A stretch of DNA of 64,000 nt, from NCBI GenBank assembly GCA_035308165.1, contig DATGHC010000030.1:18804-82803 (forward strand), written 5' to 3'. Below are positions 54,191 through 62,430 of this stretch, one piece after another (position 1 is the first letter of the stretch; each line of letters opens with the position of its first letter). The DNA comes from DASTCZ01 sp035308165 (GTDB taxonomy: Bacteria; Acidobacteriota; Terriglobia; Acidiferrales; UBA7541). The notes beneath the pieces are model-generated. The model saw nothing but the letters and a program-made list of their open reading frames with translations, was not told the DNA's origin and ran no database searches. Made by a program: the position numbers and the translations under genes.

Positions 54191-54225
54191 AAAAAAGGCG
54201 GAGGCCACTGGCCTCCGCCTTTTTT
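54191..54225 (+). terminator. Terminator of pilA1
   Basis: A 16-bp stem (AAAAAAGGCGGAGGCC with its complement) and three-base ACT loop, ending in the T-run. Nearly the same hairpin follows pilA2. Confidence 0.85.
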
Positions 54226-54495
54226 ATTTGTTTGGGATCCTCCCATCCCATCCAGACGCCAACTTTCCGGTCTTAATCACTCTGGCACCCTCGCGGATTA
54301 CACATCCTTCTTATTCATTCGCATCGCATAAGACAGCATCCTGAAACAACAGAATGTGTCACTTGCAGAGGAGGCACTCGTGACATGGATAAGCATCCCT
54401 AGAGTGCATGAGCGAGAATCGCCCTCTAGAGCGCTGATTCGATGAGTTGATTCCGACAATTCGGAGTTATTCATGGCGCAGACAGCCATTGGGGC
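54226..54495. other. Gap upstream of the pilin remnant, nothing supported
   Basis: About 270 bases with no recognisable pilin N-terminus, no GG-N10-GC promoter and no copy of the 22-bp element. Homology to the pilin genes begins abruptly near 54496. Confidence 0.5.
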
Positions 54496-54822
54496 ATTAC
54501 AGCTCGCATTACTTACAATTCAACCTACGGTGCATCTCCTGCAGCTCTCGCTAACCTCGGCCAAGTTTGAGCTGGGAACCCACCTGCCAGCACTTCGGCT
54601 GATTTACTTGCCCAGGTGCTTGGATCCGCGACCGCCGCAACGACCGGGAAGAGCGGCTACTTCTTCACCTATACTTCGGCTTCGCCGAACGCGATTTACA
54701 CAATCACCGCCAATGCAATCGCAGAGAACCAGACGGGTGTTCGCCATTTCATCACAGATCAATCGGGCGTGATTCGTCAGAACTCAGCGGCGACGGCGTC
54801 GGTGACAGATTGGACTCTTTAG
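54496..54822 (+). pseudogene. 5'-truncated pilin remnant with an in-frame stop
   Basis: Homology to pilA1/pilA2 starts near the codons for TACITYNSTYG and runs to the C-terminus. The leader, cleavage site and hydrophobic helix are absent. In the pilin frame a TGA at 54568-54570 replaces the Gly codon found in the intact genes (GGA in pilA1, GGC in pilA2), between LANLGQV and AGNPPASTSADLL; downstream of it the frame is open to TAG 54820-54822 with GKSGYFFTYTSA and TGVRHFITDQSGVIR. It differs from both intact pilins throughout, so it is not a recent copy of either. No start codon or promoter is visible. It is either a decayed third pilin or a silent pilin cassette. Confidence 0.85.
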
Positions 54823-54850
54823 GATTAGCTCCCCAACCCAATAATACGAG

Positions 54851-54875
54851 GGGCGGAGGCCATTGGACTCCGCCC
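54851..54875 (+). terminator. Degenerate terminator after the pilin remnant
   Basis: GGGCGGAG / CTCCGCCC, 8 bp around a nine-base loop, followed by TTCTT. It is a diverged version of the hairpins after pilA1 and pilA2, showing that the remnant came with its own 3' region. Confidence 0.6.
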
Positions 54876-55083
54876 TTCTTAATTTCTCGGTCCGCCGGGA
54901 TTCAATGTTGATCCGGGATTGGCTTCAGTCTCGTTAAACCGGCGCATCTGCGAGGGCGTGCTCGGGAAGAATTCGCGGATTCCAATCCGATTGTTTGTAG
55001 CCAATCTTTTCAGGATTGACCCTGAATCAATAAAGGGCACAGCACTGGCGGCCGACAATATTCGGCCACTTTGCGGCATCAGA

Positions 55084-55105
55084 AATGACGAAAACCGTCA
55101 ACATT
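55084..55105 (+). promoter_or_regulatory. Putative activator-binding element upstream of pilA2
   Basis: Second copy of the 22-bp element (19 of 22 identical to 53479-53500), again ending exactly 124 bp before the GG of the sigma-54 candidate. Sequence between element and promoter is not conserved, so the spacing looks selected. Confidence 0.6.
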
Positions 55106-55227
55106 CCGTATCCAACCCTTCGGAAACCGGAACAGGACAGGCCCGCGTCTCAATTCTTTTATGTAACCTTCTGATTCGCGACAGCTTATCACTATTGTGT
55201 CCATTCAGTAAGCAAGCGCCTATCCGA

Positions 55228-55242
55228 TGGACTCCTATTTGC
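55228..55242 (+). promoter_or_regulatory. Sigma-54 promoter candidate of pilA2
   Basis: TGG with GG at 55229-55230 and TTTGCA with GC at 55241-55242, GG-N10-GC. The -12 element TTGCA is a full match; the -24 element is weaker. Predicted leader about 54 bases. The remainder of 54876-55307 holds no supported gene. Confidence 0.55.
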
Positions 55243-55307
55243 ACTTCTTAGCTACAGAACCGAGCCCCGGTCGGTCAAAACCAGACAGTCTCATAGGAGA
55301 GAACAGA

Positions 55308-55784
55308 ATGCGCAGGACACAGAAGGGTTTCTCCCTCATCGAACTCTTGATCGTAGTGGCAATTATTTTGATTATTGCCGCTATTGCAATTCCGAATTTG
55401 CTCCGCGCGCGTATTTCGGCCAACGAAGCATCCGCGGTCAGCTCGCTCCGGACCATCAACACCGCTTGCATTACGTACAACTCGACCTACGGCACCTATC
55501 CCCCGGCTCTCGCTAACCTAGGTCCAGTCGGCGCCGGCAACACTCCGACAAGCACCTCCTCTGACTTGCTTGACCAGGTGCTGGGATCTGCTGCTGCGGC
55601 AACCGCGGGAAAGAGCGGCTATCTCTTTACGTTTGCCACCGCGAACAACAACAACACCTACACGGACAAGGCAGATGCAATTGCCGAGAACCAGACGGGC
55701 GTCCGCCACTTTTTCACGGATCAGTCCGGCGTGATTCGCGCCAACTCTGCCGCGACGGCCACCGTTACGGACTCCCCAATTTAA
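55308..55784 (+). CDS. pilA: Type IV major pilin PilA2
   Basis: Near-twin of PilA1, 158 residues, with leader MRRTQKG, FSLIELLIVVAIILIIAAIA and the same C-terminal TGVRHFFTDQSGVIR pattern. Protein differences cluster in two short surface stretches (GTYPPALANLGP for GAYPAGLTNLGP; NNTYTDKADA for NATYTDLADA). ATG 55308 is chosen on the GGAGAGAACAG site and leader; the frame is open 27 codons further upstream but that part covers the promoter region. The stop, 3' flank and terminator match those of pilA1. Confidence 0.95.
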   Translation: MRRTQKGFSLIELLIVVAIILIIAAIAIPNLLRARISANEASAVSSLRTINTACITYNSTYGTYPPALANLGPVGAGNTPTSTSSDLLDQVLGSAAAATAGKSGYLFTFATANNNNTYTDKADAIAENQTGVRHFFTDQSGVIRANSAATATVTDSPI

Positions 55785-55805
55785 GACTTTACCCCCCGAT
55801 GCGAC

Positions 55806-55841
55806 AAAAAAGGGCGGAGGCCACTGGCCTCCGCCTTTTTT
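55806..55841 (+). terminator. Terminator of pilA2
   Basis: Same hairpin as after pilA1 (GGCGGAGGCC, ACT loop, GGCCTCCGCC) with one extra G in the left arm and a longer T-run. Confidence 0.85.
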
Positions 55842-55945
55842 TTGTTTGTGTCGGACGAATGTTCCGTCTAGTGGAAGATGCCTTAGGAATCGTCAGTTGT
55901 GCCGAACGATTGCGTGCCCGTGAAAGTCAAAGCCGATTCAGATTT

Positions 55946-57919
55946 CTATTTCTTCCGGATTCCTTCAATGATTGCTTTAGCTTGCTTCTCCAGAGGATCG
56001 TTTCCGATATCGGTTGCCTCGCCCAGATTGAATTCCTTTATGGCTTCCGCATCGTTGCCGCTCTGCGCATAAATCAGCACTAATTCGTAGTGCCCGTGAT
56101 GGTCATACTCATCCAGTCGCACCGCGCGGCGGAAGTATTGCTCAGCCAAGGAGGTTTGACCGCGTTGGAGCGCAATGTCTCCTAGCCCATCAAATGCGTC
56201 GGAATTGGGCAGGACTTCGACGGAGATCAGGAATCGCTGATTGGCCATTTCGATTCTATTTGTGTCCATATAAAACTGCGCGAAGCGATTCTGCACGTCC
56301 CAATCCAAGGGCGAACTCGCGACCGCCGCCTGGAATTCGGCTTCGGCTTCCTCATTGCGCCCGAGCCCCGCAAGCGCCTGCGCAAGGTTCATGCGCGCAT
56401 CGGTAAATTGAGGGCTGATTTTCACCGCTCGCTGCAACAAGGGAATTGCCTCCGAGTAACGCTTATGAACGCGCGCCTCCATTCCCAAATCGTCCAATGG
56501 CCACACATTGTTTGGATCTTCGCTCACAGCCAATTTCCAGTATCTCACGGCGGCCGTTTCGTCTCGTTTCGCCCAGTAAGCAAATCCGAGGTCTGAATTC
56601 AAACTCGAATTGTCCGGGTACTGCTTGACGGCGGCGGAGAACAGAGTCAGATCGTCAAACCAGTCTTGATTACGCGTGACTATGCGGACCACCGAAAGAC
56701 CTGCGATCACCAGCATGATCACGGAAATCGCTGGCCGCACCCACAATCGCTGGCGCACCGCCCGGGCGTCCCAAAGCGCCAAAACGCCGGCGGCAAGGAG
56801 CCAGCAGAATCCCATCGAAGGGACATACAAGTAGCGCTCGGCGAAAACATTCGCCGGCATCCATCGCGCATTTAGCACCGGAGCCAAGGTCCCGGTCATC
56901 AACAGAATCGCGAGTATCAGCATGCGTTGGCGCTTCCAAAGGACCGCAGTCAGGAGAGCAAGGCCCAGGAGACATGCCACTCCGGCAATAAATGCAGGAT
57001 TCATCGGGCTCGTCGTCGGAACAAATAAGTAGTAGATGTTCAGGCGCACAGGCCAAATCAATTTGTTCATGTAATCGCCAAACAGCGAAACGCTGGAGAG
57101 CAGAGTGGAGGTCCACGAGAGTCTCGGGCGCTGCAACCGGGGGACCATGCCGCCGATGAGTAGCACGCGCGCGCCCAAGTAAACGCAGGCAACAATCCAG
57201 ACGGGCGCGTATCTCCCAAATTTTTGTTTCCAGTTTGTTTTCTGGCGATCCTCTCGAATGAAATATTCATACACGATGAAGATTACAGGAAGCGCAATGG
57301 CCGGTTCTTTCGAGAGTAAGGCAAGCAGGAAAGAAATGCTCAGAGCTATTGGAGTCCACCACTTGCGCCGCAGCGGCTCCCCATAATCCAAATAGAACCA
57401 AATCGCGCAAAGAAGAAACACTCCCAACTGCAAATCAGGGACAGCCGCCACCCAGGAAACAGGCTCCGAATGAACAGGGTGAAAGGCAAAAAGCACCGCG
57501 GCAAGAAAACCCATCCTGTCGGATCCAAACAATCTCCGAGTGATGGCGAACAGCAGCAGAACCGTGGCCGTGTTCAGCAGCACATTTCCGAGATGGAAAA
57601 CGTAGGCAAGCGGCCCGTATGCCTGGTACAGGAACAGGTATTGCAGCGACATCAAGGGCCGGTAGTAATTGGTGGCCACCTTCGCATACTTAAACGACCA
57701 AACCGGCGTAACCAGGATCTGCTTCCAATAATGAAAACTGCGCAAGTAGGGGTTGGAAACTACCTGGTAGTTGTCGTCATAAACAAAAGTGAATGCGAGT
57801 GTATTCAAGTAGGGGAGAACGCCGGCAAGGATAAGCAATCCGTAAAGAATCGCATCGCGCGATTTGCGCGGATGCTCCTTGTCGCCGCCTGATTTATCCA
57901 CGGATTTAATTCTACTCAT
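55946..57919 (-). CDS. TMTC-like membrane protein: GT-C fold with C-terminal TPRs
   Basis: A 657-residue protein with about ten hydrophobic segments in the first 400 residues and TPR-type helices in the last 220 or so (SLNSDLGFAYWAKRDETAAV, NLAQALAGLGRNEEAEAEFQ). The first extracytoplasmic loop reads FVYDDNYQVVSNPYLRSF, with the Asp-Asp pair seen in GT-C transferases, and NYYRPLMSLQYLFLY and LLALLSKEPAIALPVIF resemble TMTC-type and bacterial TPR-glycosyltransferase proteins. It lies between pilA2 and the third pilin on the opposite strand, a position suggesting pilin glycosylation (inference). Start ATG 57919. Confidence 0.8.
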   Translation of the reverse strand: MSRIKSVDKSGGDKEHPRKSRDAILYGLLILAGVLPYLNTLAFTFVYDDNYQVVSNPYLRSFHYWKQILVTPVWSFKYAKVATNYYRPLMSLQYLFLYQAYGPLAYVFHLGNVLLNTATVLLLFAITRRLFGSDRMGFLAAVLFAFHPVHSEPVSWVAAVPDLQLGVFLLCAIWFYLDYGEPLRRKWWTPIALSISFLLALLSKEPAIALPVIFIVYEYFIREDRQKTNWKQKFGRYAPVWIVACVYLGARVLLIGGMVPRLQRPRLSWTSTLLSSVSLFGDYMNKLIWPVRLNIYYLFVPTTSPMNPAFIAGVACLLGLALLTAVLWKRQRMLILAILLMTGTLAPVLNARWMPANVFAERYLYVPSMGFCWLLAAGVLALWDARAVRQRLWVRPAISVIMLVIAGLSVVRIVTRNQDWFDDLTLFSAAVKQYPDNSSLNSDLGFAYWAKRDETAAVRYWKLAVSEDPNNVWPLDDLGMEARVHKRYSEAIPLLQRAVKISPQFTDARMNLAQALAGLGRNEEAEAEFQAAVASSPLDWDVQNRFAQFYMDTNRIEMANQRFLISVEVLPNSDAFDGLGDIALQRGQTSLAEQYFRRAVRLDEYDHHGHYELVLIYAQSGNDAEAIKEFNLGEATDIGNDPLEKQAKAIIEGIRKK

Positions 57920-58115
57920 GACCAGAGCATGACGCCGTTCATTGTTCGACGGGAGTGTGCAAGTAGGAATGGCGCTGCCCCAGTCGCCGAAATATTTCCA
58001 CTGGATTCAAAAGCCGGTTCCTGCTATCCTAAGTCGGGAAATACCATGCTGAGCCGGGCCGGGGGGCTGAGGGGCCCGCCCACGACTTGCAGGATTCTGC
58101 TCCCGGGAGGTAGGC

Positions 58116-58610
58116 ATGAAGCATCGCGAACGCGGGTTTTCTCTCCTCGAACTTCTGATTGTTGTGGCGATTATTGTAATCATCACCACGGTCGCCGTCC
58201 CAAACTTAATTCACTCACGCAGTGCCACCAATGAAACTTCGGCCCTGAAATCTCTTCAAGTGTTGAACACTGCTTGCGTGCAGTATTACATGACCTATGG
58301 CACCTACCCTCACAACCAGTCGGATTTGGGGCCGCCGTCAAATGGCACAATGTCCAAGCTGGCTGCTGACATGGCGCCACCGGACCTTGCTCCTCCGGGC
58401 GCTGCGGTTCCCACAAAGGCCGGGTATACGTTCCGCTATGTCGCCGGTCAGGCAGACGTGAACGGAAATATCCATACCTACAGCATCCTGGCCGACCCGT
58501 TGCAGTACAAGGAAACGGGTGTCCGGCGCTTCTTCTGCGACCAAACTACCGTTGTTCGAGCTACTTCGGATGGCTCTCCCGCAACTGCGGCCAGTCCCTT
58601 GGTTCAATAA
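58116..58610 (+). CDS. Third, divergent type IV pilin-like protein
   Basis: A 164-residue prepilin: leader MKHRERG, then FSLLELLIVVAIIVIITTVA with Glu at mature position 5. The globular part shares the general plan of PilA1/2 (LNTACVQYYMTYGTYP, AGYTFRYVAGQ, TGVRRFFCDQTTVVRA) but is much diverged, with Pro-rich DMAPPDLAPPG and added cysteines (ACV, FFCD) that could form a disulfide. GGGAGGTAGGC precedes the ATG. No GG-N10-GC site was found in the upstream gap (57920-58115). It could be a minor pilin or a pilin for the second assembly set that follows. Confidence 0.9.
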   Translation: MKHRERGFSLLELLIVVAIIVIITTVAVPNLIHSRSATNETSALKSLQVLNTACVQYYMTYGTYPHNQSDLGPPSNGTMSKLAADMAPPDLAPPGAAVPTKAGYTFRYVAGQADVNGNIHTYSILADPLQYKETGVRRFFCDQTTVVRATSDGSPATAASPLVQ

Positions 58611-58672
58611 TTCATCTGGCGCACCCCGATTAATCAGGGCGTTCCTGTCGATTTGTCTGATAATCTGATTGC

Positions 58673-59434
58673 ATGCGCACCGCCTTGCTCACAAGGAGCC
58701 TGATTGTCCTTGGCTTTTTAGCAGTGGGCGCCGATTCCCCTTGTCATGCAACTGACTCCGTCCAGGGAATTGTCCACACAGTTGAAGGCCGATATCACTC
58801 CTCTCGCTCATTGAAGGCAGTTTTCCTTGAGCGCTATACCGAGGGCCGCCAAACTGTCCGCGTCGAATCCGGCACTGTTTATTTCTCCCATCCGGGTCGC
58901 ATGCGGTGGGAGTATGAGTCCCCGGAAGAGAAGCTTTTCCTCACCGATGGGAAGACGGCCTGGTTTTATGTACCCTCCGATCACACCGTCACGCGCGCCC
59001 CGATGAAAGATAGTGATGATTGGCGCACTCCATTGGCCTTATTGACTGGCAAAAGCAACCTCTCCAGGGTATGCAGGCGAATCGAGCTGGAAGATAAGCC
59101 GTCGGAAACGCCTGGGAATGTAATTCTCAGATGCTGGCCCGCAGGCTCCCAAGCAGGTGTTTCCAGCAGCAAGGCAACCCAATCTCTGTGGGGCGCCAAT
59201 CAGGCACCATCACTTGAACAGACCGGCGAAATACAGGAAATCTTGCTGGAAGTTGATCCAAGAGAGGGTTGGCTGGCGAGTGTGCAGATCCGCCAGTCGG
59301 GTGGAGTGGAGATTGAGTACCGCTTCGGCAAGTGGGAATCCAACGTTGAGCTCCCAGAGACCATGTTTCATTTTTCGGCTCCCAAAGGTGTTGCCATTGT
59401 CGAAGAAGGCGCTGCCGGCCACCCCCTGCAGTGA
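58673..59434 (+). CDS. LolA-like outer-membrane lipoprotein carrier protein
   Basis: Periplasmic lipoprotein chaperone family, 253 residues. A signal peptide (RSLIVLGFLAVGADSPCHA) is followed by the LolA features LKAVFLERY, GTVYFSHPGRMRWEYESP, LTDGKTAWFYVPSDHTV and the late strand WLASVQIRQSGGVEIEYRF. Compared with canonical LolA (about 200 residues) it carries an insertion of polar residues near 150-180. ATG 58673 has no Shine-Dalgarno, but TAATCT ends six bases before it. Its position between pilin and pilus assembly genes is unusual; it might carry the pilus secretin lipoprotein, which is inference. Confidence 0.82.
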   Translation: MRTALLTRSLIVLGFLAVGADSPCHATDSVQGIVHTVEGRYHSSRSLKAVFLERYTEGRQTVRVESGTVYFSHPGRMRWEYESPEEKLFLTDGKTAWFYVPSDHTVTRAPMKDSDDWRTPLALLTGKSNLSRVCRRIELEDKPSETPGNVILRCWPAGSQAGVSSSKATQSLWGANQAPSLEQTGEIQEILLEVDPREGWLASVQIRQSGGVEIEYRFGKWESNVELPETMFHFSAPKGVAIVEEGAAGHPLQ

Positions 59435-59574
59435 ACCAATTCCGTGGTCGTGTAGTCTTAATACTGGGCGGCAAACCCCTCAGCTTTGTCCCGCCTCGCG
59501 TAGATGTGCGCATTCGGTGCATTACCCACGGGGTCGCGCTTTTGGCCCCCTTCTAATTGAGGTAAACTGGCCAC

Positions 59575-60792
59575 GTGGCGGACTTTCTTTGCAAAGTTGC
59601 TGACGCATCAGGACGAGTGTATTCACAGGTAGAGGCCGCGCAAACGCTGGACGAAGCGCGCCAAAAACTTGTAGACCGCGGTCTGTTCGTCTACTCCGTC
59701 CGACCCCAGGGCGGCTTCGTTGGAGCAATGCTCCAGCGCAAGCGGAAGCGCGCGGTTGGCGGCACTGACTTCCTGGTCTTCAATCAGCAATTCAATACGC
59801 TGATTCGAGCCGGCCTTCCCATTTTGAAGTCACTCGATTTGCTGTCCGAACGGGTGGCTGCCCCTCGGTTGCGTCCCTTGCTTGCAGAAGTTCGTCAGAG
59901 AGTTAGGGAAGGCGCATTGCTTTCCGAAGCTTTAGAAGCCCAAGGAAGCTTCCCTAAGATTTACACGACCTCAGTTCTGGCGGGGGAGAAGAGCGGCAAC
60001 CTTTCTGGCGTGCTGGATTACTATATTTCTTATCAGCGCGTCACCACCGGGCTGCAAAAGAAGTTGATGACCGCTCTGATTTATCCGGCAATCCTGGTAT
60101 TCGCCGCCGTTTCAATCGTCACCTACATCGTCACTTACGTCATCCCGCAGTTTGCCCGCCTGTACGCGGATATGGACATAAAACTGCCGCTGGTCACACG
60201 CATCCTGGTGACGATCACCGTCAACTACCGCCCATTCATCTTGCTGGGAGCTGGGTTGCTTGCGGCTGCCATTATCGGAATTTATTTCTGGTCGCGAACG
60301 GAGGCCGGTGGATTGGCCCTCGACCGCATCAAGCTCAAGCTTCCAGTGCTCGGAGAGACCTGGATAAAATTTCAAGTGGCCCAATTCGTCCGCACCCTGG
60401 CCACGCTGCTCACGGGCGGGACCCCGCTGGTGCAAGCACTGGAAACTTCCGCGGATTCCATCACCAGCCGCCTGGTGGGCGACTCCGTCCACCATGCCAC
60501 CAAGCTGGTCAGGGAAGGCCAATCGCTGAGTGCTGGCATGCAGGCCACGGGGATCATGCCGGAACTGGCGCTGGAGATGATCGAGGTAGGTGAGGCCAGC
60601 GGCTCATTGCCGGCCATGCTGACCAGCGTTGCGGAGTTTTACGAAGAAGAAGTGAACTTGCGTCTCACAACACTCATTGCATTTGTGGAGCCGGCGATCC
60701 TGATCTTCATGGCCGCCATGGTACTGTTTATTTTGTTGGCGCTCTATCTGCCGATCTTCAGTTTTTCGCTGGGCACGAATCCCGGAGCATAA
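59575..60792 (+). CDS. Second PilC/GspF-type platform protein
   Basis: A 405-residue T2SSF-family inner-membrane protein. The two half-motifs are FNQQFNTLIRAGLPILKSLD and FVRTLATLLTGGTPLVQALE, with three hydrophobic segments (about 170-195, 220-245 and 375-398). It is clearly different in sequence from the PilC at 47406. GTG 59575 follows TTGAGGTAA by nine bases. The second PilB starts six bases after its stop, so the two are co-expressed. Together with pilM and pilN downstream this is the core of a pilus or type II-like assembly set. Confidence 0.92.
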   Translation: MADFLCKVADASGRVYSQVEAAQTLDEARQKLVDRGLFVYSVRPQGGFVGAMLQRKRKRAVGGTDFLVFNQQFNTLIRAGLPILKSLDLLSERVAAPRLRPLLAEVRQRVREGALLSEALEAQGSFPKIYTTSVLAGEKSGNLSGVLDYYISYQRVTTGLQKKLMTALIYPAILVFAAVSIVTYIVTYVIPQFARLYADMDIKLPLVTRILVTITVNYRPFILLGAGLLAAAIIGIYFWSRTEAGGLALDRIKLKLPVLGETWIKFQVAQFVRTLATLLTGGTPLVQALETSADSITSRLVGDSVHHATKLVREGQSLSAGMQATGIMPELALEMIEVGEASGSLPAMLTSVAEFYEEEVNLRLTTLIAFVEPAILIFMAAMVLFILLALYLPIFSFSLGTNPGA

Positions 60793-60798
60793 CGAACC

Positions 60799-62430
60799 AT
60801 GAACCAGGCAAACCCCATCGCAGGCGCTCCAATCATCGTCAACGACCAGGGCGAAAAAGATCACACCCACGTACTCGCGGAACGATACCGCTGTCCTTTT
60901 GTAGATTTGCGCGAGCAGAGGATTGACCCGGAATTATTCCGGAGCATTCCCGCGGATTTGATGTTCCGGTTCAATTTCGTTCCCATCGAATCGCGCGATA
61001 ATGCTCTGGTGATTGCCGTGGCAGACCCCGCCCAGGTCTTGCTCAGTGACGAGTTAAGCCTGCTCATCGGCAAGAAGCTTATTCTCAATGTTGCCACACC
61101 CACGCAGATCAGCGACCTGCTGAAACGGACCGAGCAGTCGCAGCGCGTCCTGGAACAGGCCACCGAAGCTTTTACCTTGCAGGTGGTCGAAGAAGATGAG
61201 GACAGCGAAGAAAGCATTTCCGCCGGCAAATTAACCGGAGATTCCGCGGTCAGCCCGGTGGTTCGCCTGGTGGATACCATCATCTTCACGGCGCTGGAGC
61301 GTCGCGCGAGTGACATCCACATCGAAGCGCGGGATGTCGAAGTGGTCGTGAAGTACCGGATTGACGGCGTGCTGCAATACGCCATGACTCCCATCGCTAA
61401 GGATTGGCACTCCACAATTCTTTCGCGCATTAAAGTTATGAGCGATCTCGACATCGCCGAGCGCCGCGTCCCTCAGGATGGCCGCTTTCGAGTGCGCTAC
61501 AAGAGCCGCTCGGTGGACTTCCGCGTTTCCATCATGCCCAGCATTCATGGCGAAGACGCCGTGCTCCGCGTGCTCGACAAAGAGACGCTCTCCGAAAAAT
61601 TCCACAATCTGACGCTCGATGTTGTGGGCTTCGATCAAGAAGACCTTCGTAAACTTCGCCGCTACATTCGTGAGCCATACGGCATGGTATTGGTCACCGG
61701 GCCTACTGGGTCCGGCAAAACAACCACGCTTTATGCTGCCATCAATGAAATTAAGACGGACGAAGATAAGATCATTACCATCGAAGACCCGGTGGAATAC
61801 CAGGTTCGCGGCATCACGCAAATTCCGGTTAATGAAAAAAAGGGTCTGACCTTCGCGCGCGGTCTTCGGTCCATTCTTCGCCACGATCCGGACAAGATCA
61901 TGGTCGGCGAAATTCGCGATGAGGAGACGGCGCAGATCGCCATCCAGTCCGCCTTGACGGGCCACCTGGTGTTCACCACCGTCCATGCCAACAACGTCAC
62001 CGACGTGATCGGCCGGTTCATCAATATGGGAGTGGAGCCATACAACTTCGTATCCGCGCTGAACTGCATCCTGGCGCAACGCCTGGTCCGCGTGATTTGC
62101 GAGCACTGCAAGAAATTGTCCCGGCCCACGATGGATGAAATGAAAGCCAGCGCCCTGGACCCCGTTCTCTGGGGGCAAGTCGCGCTGGCGCACGGTACAG
62201 GCTGTCTGGAATGCGCGGGAACCGGCTATCACGGCCGGGCGGCTATCTCCGAACTTCTGGACTTGACGGATCAGATTCGCGAGATGATCATCAACCGGCG
62301 GCCCACATCAGAAATTAAGCGCGTAGCAAAAGATTCGGGGATGAGCTTTTTGCGTGAAGCCGGATTGGCAAAAGTGCGGGCAGGTATTACAACATTGCGA
62401 GAAATCAACAAGGTGACCTTCATTGAGTGA
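60799..62430 (+). CDS. Second PilB/GspE-type assembly ATPase
   Basis: A 543-residue AAA-type secretion ATPase. Walker A GPTGSGKTTTLY (about residue 303), IEDPVEYQV, GEIRDEETAQIAI and a zinc site CEHC plus CLECAGTG are present. Unlike the PilB at 44505 it lacks the tandem RLGxxL N-terminal repeat and begins with only the second N-terminal domain (YRCPFVDLREQRIDPELF), so the cyclic-di-GMP-type input would be missing. It is six bases after pilC2 and overlaps the PilM-like gene by eight bases. Confidence 0.94.
   Translation: MNQANPIAGAPIIVNDQGEKDHTHVLAERYRCPFVDLREQRIDPELFRSIPADLMFRFNFVPIESRDNALVIAVADPAQVLLSDELSLLIGKKLILNVATPTQISDLLKRTEQSQRVLEQATEAFTLQVVEEDEDSEESISAGKLTGDSAVSPVVRLVDTIIFTALERRASDIHIEARDVEVVVKYRIDGVLQYAMTPIAKDWHSTILSRIKVMSDLDIAERRVPQDGRFRVRYKSRSVDFRVSIMPSIHGEDAVLRVLDKETLSEKFHNLTLDVVGFDQEDLRKLRRYIREPYGMVLVTGPTGSGKTTTLYAAINEIKTDEDKIITIEDPVEYQVRGITQIPVNEKKGLTFARGLRSILRHDPDKIMVGEIRDEETAQIAIQSALTGHLVFTTVHANNVTDVIGRFINMGVEPYNFVSALNCILAQRLVRVICEHCKKLSRPTMDEMKASALDPVLWGQVALAHGTGCLECAGTGYHGRAAISELLDLTDQIREMIINRRPTSEIKRVAKDSGMSFLREAGLAKVRAGITTLREINKVTFIE

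Noticed and set aside
54473..54772. 99-codon frame across the pilin remnant
   Set aside because: It is out of the pilin frame, and the translated product is arginine/proline-rich and unrelated to pilin. The homologous frame is the one interrupted by TGA 54568.
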